Below, one piece after another: positions 12,401 through 22,000 of a stretch of DNA of 64,000 nt. Numbering within the stretch: the first letter of the stretch is position 1; each line of letters opens with the position of its first letter. The DNA is from Vespula vulgaris. Taxonomy: Eukaryota; Arthropoda; Insecta; Hymenoptera; Vespidae. The position numbers were made by a program, and so were the translations under genes. The notes beneath the pieces were generated by a model. That model had not been told where the DNA came from. It saw only the letters and a list, made by a program, of their open reading frames with translations, and searched no databases. Where the stretch lies: assembly GCF_905475345.1 (NCBI RefSeq), contig NC_066605.1, positions 1,402,501 through 1,466,500 of the forward strand, given 5' to 3'.

Positions 12401-13790
12401 TTTCACCGGGGATTTGTGAAGTTTCAGCAAATTTTACAATCTTTCAGCATAGCTGAACCTTATCTTTCTCTCTTTTTTTTTTTTTAATTTTTTTTCTAAC
12501 ATTTTTTGCTGACACTTTGCATGGCGCGATATATCAGTATCAAACAGTTCGAAAAACTTTGCACCCAATGAGAACATCAGATACATCCCATATCTTTTGA
12601 ACTTAGCAAAGGATTTTGAATTAGTTCGATACTTAGTTTTAAATTAATTCTTGCACTTCGCGATTCTGAAAATATTTACCATCTATATATTTCTTATTTA
12701 GAAGTAGAATATACCTGCATAAGTAAAATGAAAGTATTACAATTCTTGTGATCTTGACATTTTACCGAAACTATATCCATCTTCTAAGTGCAACGAGTTA
12801 ATGTTAGTATGTAATAGGTTCATCGAATAGAATGAATATTATATCTGCTGGAGCATTCGATTAAATGTGCCTGTGTTATTGTGTACGGTTGGTGGATTCT
12901 TTGAGTCCATTAATCGTCCACAGGCTAGGATAACTTTACGGTTTAGTTCGAATATTTATATACGAATATTTTACTTTTTTTTTTATTTTTATTTTTTTAA
13001 TCGGATAAATAAATACATAAATAAAAATCGTTAGAAAATCGAGACGCACCTAGGCAGAGTAGAAAACGCAGTTGAGAATACGTGTTGGGACTCGTCAGTG
13101 CCGTTTGGGGTGATTCATTCGCGAATTTTGCCATACTACAGTGGTTATACTATTTAGAAGAGATCGATACTTTACGTCGCAAGCGCTTACCGCTCGTTAG
13201 GTTAAGAGAAAAAAAAGAAAAAAAAAGAAAAAACAGAACAAACCTGCGTGCGAAAATGTGTTTTCACTTCCCAACCCCTTAGCTTGCGAGTATTGCGTCT
13301 CGTTCAATTCGTGCGTTTACACGAGTGGTTTGAGTCTTGTTGCGTAAAGTGAGATCAGGTCGGGATTAGGTCGGTTTAGCTTAGGGACGATTTCGTTCTT
13401 GTAGTAGCAACCACTGCAGTATGCCAATCTTTGTGGGTGCGTTGCTTCGAACGGTAGGGCGTTTTTTGATGCGTAAACTTATCTTGCGTCGCACGTAAGG
13501 AATGCTCCAATGCAGTGGTTAGGGCACGAAGCGAGAAGAGGCTATGTGCTGAAGAGGCCCCCACATATTGTGGCTCAAGAGGGCAACTATCGACTACAAG
13601 TCATTTTTCAAAGGTGGTCGGTATGTCGAACCCTTCGTTAATGGCTTGTGGTCTTATCAAAACCCCTTTTACCCTTTACCACGTTGACACTTATGCTCGT
13701 AGTAGTTTGTTCCTGAATGGAGATGATGGACCATTCCATCTCCTTCCTACGGTATTCCGTACTCGCGTTCGTGAAAACTTAGGAATTTTG
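12401..13790. other. Non-coding intronic sequence between the ribozymes
   Basis: No recognisable gene. Mixed composition, with a T-rich run near 12470-12500 and a somewhat GC-richer stretch at 13040-13790 whose short open frames (for example plus-strand 13515-13853) show no recognised domain and mostly alternate with stops. It continues the non-repetitive part of the interval bounded by the two ribozymes. Confidence 0.4.
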
Positions 13791-13792
13791 CG

Positions 13793-14180
13793 ATTAGAGT
13801 CAAGCTTTTGCAGTAAGTTGTTAATTAATAGAGTCATTGCAATTTTTTCTTAAAGTAAAGTCGAGTCATTGTATTTTTTAAAAGTAGAGTCGATTTTTCA
13901 TTTCAGAGTAGAATCAAGCCCTTTGCATTTTCTATTTTTATTTTTATTTTTTTTTCTTCTAATTAAAGTCAAGCCCTCCCTCTTTTCATTTTAAGTTGAA
14001 GTCGAGTCCTTGCATTTTTCTTTTTAAATTAGTCGAGTCACTGCATTTTCTGTTTTAAATTAAAGTCGAGTCTTTGCATTTTTTCTTCTTAAATTAAAGT
14101 CGAGTCCTTGTATTTTAAAGTTTTAAAGTAGAGTCTTTTTTTTTAAATAAATTTTTAGTTACAAAAATAGAGTCACGCTC
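13793..14180 (+). repeat. Degenerate tandem array of a GTCGAGTC/TTGCATTTT unit
   Basis: About ten to twelve imperfect units, each an A/G-rich lead, then AGTCGAGTC (or AGAGTCA), then a TTGCATTTT-like tail. Clear units start near 13795, 13830, 13858, 13886, 13910, 13966, 13999, 14031, 14063, 14098, 14128 and 14166. Spacing is about 30-50 bases and irregular, so this is an old or fast-diverging array. The related motif TAGAGTCA also occurs singly at about 10147, 10232, 11609 and 18959, suggesting an element family spread through this interval. Confidence 0.7.
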
Positions 14181-14199
14181 GTTAAATATTGTGTGGACA

Positions 14200-16240
14200 T
14201 CCGTGGCCTGCAGCAGCATTGCACTCAGGAGTGCATTTGGATACCCAAGCATGTTGATTTTTAATTCAGAATAATCATATTTTAATCATATTTTTTCATG
14301 TTCATAATTTCATAATGTATATGTATATATACGAGATATATGCATATTTCAATGTCAACACAGCTCTACCACGAGTTGCAAAATGACTCTTATGTGGTGA
14401 TCATTATCGTTATCATCTCCATCCTCACCCTCATTATCTTTTTGCAATATAATTCTGATTATTCTGATTAATCTGATTAATCTAATTAGTCTGATTATTC
14501 TATTTATTTTGGTTATTCTGATTAAAAATCTACAAGACTTGATGACTAATTGAAATACCTGCATTCAGGAATGCAGATGAATATATAAAACGGCAGCCAG
14601 CACTCAGGAGTGCATATTAAGATATGTCAAGGATATACATTTTTATTCCAAAATTATTAGCAAATGAATATGAGATGGAAGACTTAATAAATATATATGA
14701 AAGAGAAAGAGAAAGAGGGAGTGTTTTTTTTATACATATGAAAGTTTCATAAGAAAATATAATGAATGATACAAAGATTATTAATAAATGTTTATACATA
14801 TTTGAAAGAGATATAAATATTTTTTGGAATAAAAAGGTATAAGTCTTGGTATATAGATGAAACAAATAAAATGGCTTGCCTGCACTCAGGAGTGCATATG
14901 AAAGGTTTACAGTAAGTACATGATTGCATTCAGGAATGCAAATGAACAAATTATAGTAAGGATATACATTTCACATTCGGAATAATCAAAGATGAATGAA
15001 TGCACTAATAAGGATACTTCATGAAGAAATATAAATACGTCGAACTCTGGTGATATTTTTTTCAATATACGATATTAAATTTGTTTAACAATAAATAAAT
15101 GAAATTTAATTTTATTCCATATATGATAATTGAATGATATTTAAATGGTGCAAATGAATCAAAAGAAAATTTGAATCATTCTGATAAGAAATGTATAAGC
15201 TTTGCTAGATGAATGAAGCGACAAAATGGCAGCCAGCACTCAGGAGTGCATATTAAAATATGTCAAGGGTATGCATTTTTATTCCAAGATTATCAACAAA
15301 TGAATATGAGATGAAAGATTTAATAAGTATATGTGAGAGAAGGAGAGAGAGAGAGGGAGTATTTTTATTATATATATGAAAGTTTCATAAGAAATATTAA
15401 GAAGATTATTAATGAATGATACAAAGATTATTAAGAAATATTTATACATATTTAAGAGAAGTATGAATATTTTTTGGAATAAAAATGCATAAGTCTTGGC
15501 ATATAAATGAAGCGACTGAAATGGCTTGCCTGCACTCAGGAGTGCATATGATAGGTCACAGTAAGTACATACCTGCATTCAGGAATGCAGATGAACATAT
15601 AGTAAAGATATATATTTCTCATTTAGAATGATCAAAAGTACGCGAATGAAAATGCACATAGGAAAGTATATGATAAATATTTAAATATACCAATCTTACA
15701 ATATTTCTTTTTTAAAGAGGCAGCAGTTATCTAATAATAAATAAATCAAGAATATTTTATAGTCTTCTTAATATAATAATTTATTTATATTTAAATAGTG
15801 TGCAAATGGACGAAAAGAAATTTTGAATCGTTCTAAATAGAAATGTATAAGTCTTACTAAGCGAGCGATATGATACCAAAATGACAGCCTTGCACTCAGG
15901 AGTGCATAAAATATGTCAAGGGTATAGATTTTTATTCCGAAATTATTAACAAGTGAATATGAATTGACATAGTTAATAAGTATATCTATGAGAGAGAAAG
16001 AGGGAGTATTTTTATTATATATATATGAAAGTTTCATAAGAAATATTAAGGTGATATAATGAATGATTTTTCGGAATAAAAATATATAAATCTTGGTATA
16101 TAAATGAAACAAATAAAAAGGCTGACTCACACTCAGGAGTGTGGACGAAAAATTTAGAATAGGGACAGGCTTGCATTCAGGAATGCACCTGGATACTCAA
16201 GCACGTAGATTTTTATTTCAGGATAATTCTAAATTTTTTT
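14200..16240 (+). repeat. Tandem units of about 650 bp carrying eleven covarying hairpins
   Basis: Three long units start near 14590, 15225 and 15885, and a partial unit precedes them. Shared order in each unit: a TGCACTCAGGAGTGCA-type palindrome, ATATGTCAAG, TTTTTATTCC, AAATGAATATGA, a GA-rich run, GAAAGTTTCATAAGAAA, TTTTTGGAATAAAAA, AAGTCTTGG, then a second palindrome, and about 44 bases on a third of TGCATTCAGGAATGCA type. Palindrome copies begin at 14220, 14560, 14599, 14881, 14925, 15235, 15531, 15574, 15891, 16128 and 16172. The third unit is shortened between its first and second palindromes (about 237 versus 282-296 bases). Flanks 14260-14540 and 16200-16460 are also copies of each other. 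No open frame is conserved through all units. Confidence 0.85.
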
Positions 16241-17117
16241 ATATAATTACTAATAAATGAGTAATTCTTCCTTCATCTTTTTTGTATTTGAAATTTGTTT
16301 TTTGAATTTTTTATGATCATGCTTTATCGAACGTCAACATAGCTTTATCACAAATTGTAAAATGGCTCATTTATTGTAAGAGTCATTTTACATATTTTGT
16401 ATCGGTATCGTCATTATCTTAGTATATAGATTCTAATTATTTTGATTAAAAATCTACGAGACTTGATGAAATTAGGGAAATTAGGATTAATTAATTAAAG
16501 CAAGCAATAGCGATAAAATAAATTTGTAATAATAAAATACAACAATATATTTAAATTATTTTATATTTTATATATTTAATTATATTTCTGTTATTTAATC
16601 TTATTCTTCTCTTTAAAGTTTCAGATTGCATTATTATTTTCATACTTATATTCAAAATATGTGGTTTTAAAATTGTAAAAATGTACTACTATATTTTTTA
16701 TAATTTAATAGATAAAGTGTTTTGTATATAAATGATGTAATATATACATCAGATACTTGATGTAACTGTATACTTCGCGTTATTATAAACGTAATATAAT
16801 AAGATATTTGTAATCTATTGATTAAATATAGATGTAATCTCATTATGGATATGTTTATGACGGTATATAAATTTTGCGTATGTATTATATTTTGTAAGAC
16901 GACACAAGATGCAGTATACTTTTTTTTTTTTAAATGCGACTTAAATCATATTCTTGAATACATATTGTGTAAAACACAATTCTCTTTTTTCTTTTCGTAA
17001 CGTATCTTGAATAACTTATAACATATATTTGTAATTGTATTTAATAATTATGTTTTTAATTGAGAATAATTCTTAATTTCAATCTCTAATTAAATGTTCT
17101 ATCATTTACATTTTTTG
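16241..17117. other. AT-rich intronic spacer
   Basis: Very AT-rich sequence following the tandem hairpin units. Its first part (to about 16460) is the diverged copy of 14260-14540. Beyond that no gene, RNA motif or clear repeat is seen. Confidence 0.4.
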
Positions 17118-17243
17118 TATATTAAATTTTTATATTAAATTAATTTTTCTATCACTTTATATATTAAATTTTTATATTAAATTAATTTTTCTATCACTTT
17201 ATATATTAAATTTTTATATTAAATTAATTTTTCTATCACTTTG
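17118..17243 (+). repeat. 42-bp tandem repeat, three copies
   Basis: Three near-identical copies of an AT-rich 42-base unit containing TATATTAAATTTTTATATTA and CTATCACTTT. The CTATCACTTT blocks start at 17149, 17191 and 17233, so the period is exactly 42. Near identity implies recent expansion or gene conversion. Confidence 0.9.
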
Positions 17244-17899
17244 TATATTAACATAATGTTGGTTTCATTTCGATTTAAATATTTATTTTTTAATGCATCA
17301 AGAATTCGGTTAATTTATGGCATTTTTGGCCATTTTAATCTATCTTTTTTATTTTTTTTATTTTTTTATTTTTTTTTTAATTTCAGCATTACAATATCTG
17401 GTTAAAGATGTAAAATCTTTTTATTTATCGTTCACATATATGTAGCTTTCATAAGTTATACTTATGCCAGATATTGTACATAATATTTCATCTTTCCACA
17501 CATGCCCTTTTATATAGTTATTTGTTACAGATCATTTTTATTTAGAAGTTACGAAGAAACGTTATTATCGATATAAGTGAAATCTAATAAAGATGTTACA
17601 TCGTCAAGTCATGAATACAATTTCATCATTGGCTTATGAAAAAGAATATAGTATTACAAGGTTTGTAATATTGGCATAGAAATGATATAAAATGTTATTA
17701 AAAAAAAAATTGTAAATATATTATAAAAATGATATATTTTGTTACAGGTACTCAGGTAACAAAATAATATGGATTAAGATACTTGGAATATTTTATGGAT
17801 ACACAAATGGATAATTTTTTTTACAACTACTAAGTCTTTTTTTTATTTATCGATTTAAAATATTGAACAAAATTTTAATCTAATCAGTGGTGCAATTTT

Positions 17900-18570
17900 T
17901 GTTTCAGGAAGTATCATCAAAATTGTTTGGCTTCGATTCTAAACTTCTTACGTTCACATATCGACTACTGGTTTAAATGGTAAAATTTGCAAATCGATTT
18001 TATTGTATGTTACATTTCATATTTTTAGGATTCTTTGTGATATTGATTAGAAATAGAGGTTTATATGTTTTTTATTTAGGCACGTGTCTAATATTTCTTT
18101 TCAGAAAATTGTTTTTATCTTAATAAGATGACTTTCTTATGTTCACAGGTTACTTTGATAAAAGCATGATTGCCATTGAAATTATATCGCATTATATTTC
18201 AATGTTATCAATTATCAGTTTAATATTTATTTTTAGGAAATTGTTTCTTATGTTCACAGGTTGGCCCTTGGTTCGCTATGGAAATTTATGGATTAATTTT
18301 ATTGTATATCGCATTATACTTTAATGCTATTAATTATGTCTTGATATGTTTTATCGAGATACATGTTTAATATTTATTTTCAGGAAATTGTTTCTTATGT
18401 TCACAGGTTGGCCCTTGGTTCGCTATGGAAATTTATGGATTAATTTTATTGTATATTGCATTATACTTTAATGCTATTAATTATGTCTTGATATGTTTTA
18501 TCGAGATATATGTTTAATATTTATTTTCAGGAAATTGTTTCTTATGTTCACAGCTTGGTTACTATCGGAA
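17900..18570 (+). repeat. Tandem repeat of about 148 bp
   Basis: Near-identical units begin with AGGAAATTGTTTCTTATGTT at about 18234, 18382 and 18530, a period of 148-149. More diverged copies lie upstream (about 17908 and 18102). Each unit carries two acceptor-like strings on the plus strand, TATTTTCAG/GAAATT and TTATGTTCACAG/GTTGG, with the conserved text GGCCCTTGGTTCGCTATGG between copies. A short open frame at 18139-18324 arises from the repeat and shows no domain. Confidence 0.85.
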
Positions 18571-18972
18571 TTTCCAAATTATATTTTCCGTGAATATTTT
18601 TAATAAATTATGCTTTTATTACAATTTATAAATAAAAGTGTAATTTATATAAATTTTTATCTAGTTGATAAACTATTTAGTTTTTTAAATTATTATATAA
18701 AATATTATATAAAATATTTTTTATTATAGAGTTTATTAGTATATTCCGTTTTTATTGTTGATATAGTATTTTCCGCGTTAACCTTGGAATAGAGTAACCA
18801 AATCTTATTAAGATTAAAGGTACCTCTTCCGTAATCGGGTAGGTAGGTCGTTATCAAACGAATTCATGACTTTTCATCCAATTTAAAGCAATTGGAAAAA
18901 AACTCGTGATTCGTTTCTTTCGCGATTGCTTGCTTTTTGACATTTAATAAGTAGAGTAGAGTCATAGCTCGT
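18571..18972. other. AT-rich spacer upstream of ribozyme copy 2
   Basis: AT-rich sequence, then at 18770-18972 a less AT-rich stretch with TAGGTAGGTCG and a TAGAGTAGAGTCATAGCTCG string immediately before the ribozyme. The TAGAGTCA motif matches the one dispersed through 10.1-14.2 kb. No coding signal. Confidence 0.4.
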
Positions 18973-19095
18973 GGGTCTCCAAAAGCAGCAACCTCCAAGC
19001 GGTGAGACCCGGGCAATCGATATTACTTGGGATGTTTTTCATTTATTTCTTTATTCATTTATTAACAACGCAAGTACTGTCGAGCTAATGGCTGC
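18973..19095 (+). ncRNA. HDV-like self-cleaving ribozyme, copy 2
   Basis: Same fold as the copy at 9268. P1 is GGGTCTC (18973-18979) with GAGACCC (19004-19010). P2 is GCAGC (18985-18989) with GCTGC (19091-19095). P3 is ACC (18991-18993) with GGT (19001-19003), around L3 TCCAAGC. GG at 19011-19012 can form P1.1 with the CC of L3. P4 has outer pairs from C18 to A22 of 19000 with 19078-19082, a T-C mismatch, then TACTTG (19024-19029) with CAAGTA (19071-19076). J4/2 is CTAAT, with C19085 as the expected catalytic base. Predicted cleavage lies between 18972 and 18973. The P1-P1 loop is 24 nt in both copies and the P4 mismatch is in the same place. Five pairs differ by compensatory changes, so selection on RNA structure is strongly indicated. 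No retrotransposon ORF follows. Confidence 0.92.
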
Positions 19096-22000
19096 ATCTA
19101 AATTCAGTCCAAATTTAAATGTTTCATCCTAAGTTTCTATCTTTCGGATTACTTTTTAATTGAATAATATATTGATGATCAATAGATAAATCTAATATAA
19201 TAAAAATAAATCTAATATAATAAAAATAATCTAATATAATAAAAATAATTAATATAGTTTTAAAAGATGTATTAATATAAATTAAACAAATAAGATTTTA
19301 GATATATAAGGATTTTGAAGAAACTCACGAAGGATATAGAAGAAAGAACATCCTGTTGTCAAAAGAAAGGATAAAAAAAACGTTTAAGGAGTTTCAAGCG
19401 AGGAACGACACGAGCTTAGACAATTAGTCCATAATTAACTCGGAGACAGACGTTGGAGCTACGCTTGGAGCATAAAACGCTATCAACCCTTCGGATACAA
19501 CAACCGGGTTTATGGGAGTATGCATAGAAGCAAAAATAACCAGACACCAGATCACCCCTTTCACGAATGCAGACGCACGTTCTATTCGAGTCTGTCTGTC
19601 TACTGAAATGAATTATTTTAATCGTCTTTTTATTATCCTCATCATTGGATAGCTTAGAAACATAGCTTGAAAATTCATTCGTCGTATTTTATCTTTCTCT
19701 CGTTCGATTCTCTTAACAGATAGAAAGGACATTTTCAATCTTGGAGAGACACGTGTTTCAGCACGAGTTTACGATCAGAACGATTTATTAGCTCGTCTAA
19801 CTGCTTGATAATCTTGTATACGCGCGTGTCTAAGCATTAATCTTCAATCTTTGCTTTCAAATTTGAATCAAATTATTATATCAATGTTCCCTTCATTTAA
19901 AACATATGTATTTATATATATGTTCGTCAGATTTGTGTATATATATATATGTTCGTCAGATTTTTGTCGTTTTTATTAAGTTAATCTGACTAAGTGCAAA
20001 CACGTTTCAAGATAGCACTCCCAATATTGAAATATTTTTAATTAGGAACGACATGAGTCAGCTATTCATTTCGAATTGGTTGTAAAATCGTGAACGCCTG
20101 TCTTGCAAGAAATGATGAATTTCAAAAATGAGTATGAAATTATTTGTCGTCGCAGCGATCGAATTTGGAGTATCGAACGAAGTAATATCTTCCTTTTCTT
20201 TTTTTCTTTTTTCAAATATAGTTTCGTAGCAATTAATAATAAATATAAGTTTTTAGGATATTCATCGCATTTATTTACTCTTGGAGAGTCACGTTGATTC
20301 TTGGAAGAAAGAAGTATACGCAAGATTCTGATTCATCGTGAAATACCAAGGAGCTTACACACGATTGTCTGCGAACTTAGATCTCTTCAGGTGCATTCGA
20401 TCTTTGTTCGAACATTTATTTTCTTTTATTTTTCTCTCTTTTTCTTTTCTTTTTCCTCTTAAAGAATCGAAAGAACAAAGATCGAAACGTAAGATACTTT
20501 TGTCTCGTGCGCGGCTAATGAAAGGGAAAAATTCATGTGACTGATGAAGAAAGCAAGAAGAGTCCGTCTGTCAAAACGAAGTCTGTGCCTTGTCAAGGGA
20601 CGTCTTTAAGGTGAACATGAAATTGGAAAGGGTAAAGAAAAAAGGGCTGTACTTTAAAATACGACCGAACATTATTTTTAGATCTATATATCTATCCTAT
20701 GTTTTTCTTTTTTTTCTTTCTTTTTCTTTTCAATCGAAACTATTAACGAATAAATTTCTTCTTTCATTTTTTTTTTTTTTTTTTATTTGAATAGAAATCT
20801 TTATATAAAATATATACTATTATGTACAATATATACTATGCGAGTATGTGTTTTTTAAATCTATAGTAATTAACTAATTTTCTAATTTTGATATTGATCT
20901 TCTTTAGATAAAACGGTGGGAGAAACTTTTTCAAATGAAAGAACTTTTTTTTCTTTCCTTTTTAGATAATCATCACCGCAAAAAGTGTCCATAAAAATCA
21001 TAACAATTTTTTACAATCGTATAATTACGAACTTCGTGGAAACTTATCGAGCATGAAGATTGAATCACCAAGTCCATTCATACATAAACTCGTTTGGTAA
21101 GTCGTTTCATTAAACTCGCGTTATATTAACATTCTCTTTTACAGAATTCATAGGTAAATTCTTTTTTCGTAGACGTAATAGTTATTATTATTGCATCTAT
21201 GAAATTAGTTGAATAAGATACACGTATTTACAAGGACACTTCGTGGATTTTATCACGATTTTATTGTACGTTATATTATTATAGAGTACACATTTCATAC
21301 AGAATTTATGTATCATGGACAGTAGTTGAAGAAAGAGAAGAGAGATAGAAGGAGAGAGGGGGGAAGAACTGTTAGAGCACACGTCAGTGTCGTAGAAACG
21401 ATCTTTCTTCGTTCACTTTTAATAGACGAGAGAGAGAGAGGAAAGTATTATGGAAAAGAATTCGAAGAAGATTCCTTTCGTGTTCTTCTGGTGATCTGGT
21501 ATATCGAGCGTAAAATATAAAAAAGAGAGAGAGAGAGACAGAATGAGTAGAAAAGTGAAAGAAGATGAGACGTAATGGGAAACCAAGACAACACCATATG
21601 TCGTTCGAAGGCACACTTTCAAGAGAACCCATAAAATCTAGCGGTGTTAGACGAACGTATTTTTCAAACGTTTTAAGGCTTTCTTCTTATGTTCGTTGGC
21701 CTGTTAATAATCGAAAAATGTTTTTTTTTTCTCATATATACCTATACGTAATCAAGAAAATGAAATTTTTGGAATCTCGTGGCATCGAGTTTTGTTTAGA
21801 CGAACCTGCTATTCTACTAAAAATAGTCTTGCTATCGGGCTCCGACCTTATCGTTATCACTTCTGCTACGATTGTAAGCTTCTCGAAAGTGTCACTGGGT
21901 ATATATATATATATATATATATATATGCATATATAATATATATGCATGTACATATAATATATACATGTTCCTGTCGAAGCAAGGTAAACGACACCTTTCA

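Noticed and set aside
14617..16130. Three minus-strand open frames of about 100 aa sharing YALLSAGKPF-like peptides
   Set aside because: They arise from the tandem units. The frame shifts between units, stops move, and the shared peptide is just the hairpin read on the other strand. No coding constraint is visible.
18139..18324. Small plus-strand open frame with hydrophobic residues
   Set aside because: It spans the 148-bp tandem repeat in AT-rich DNA and has no domain; a chance frame.
9268..19095. Two similar segments 9.7 kb apart read as LTRs of a retrotransposon
   Set aside because: Similarity is confined to 110-123 nt, follows ribozyme base-pairing with compensatory changes, has no TG...CA ends or target duplications I can see, and no gag/pol coding lies between.
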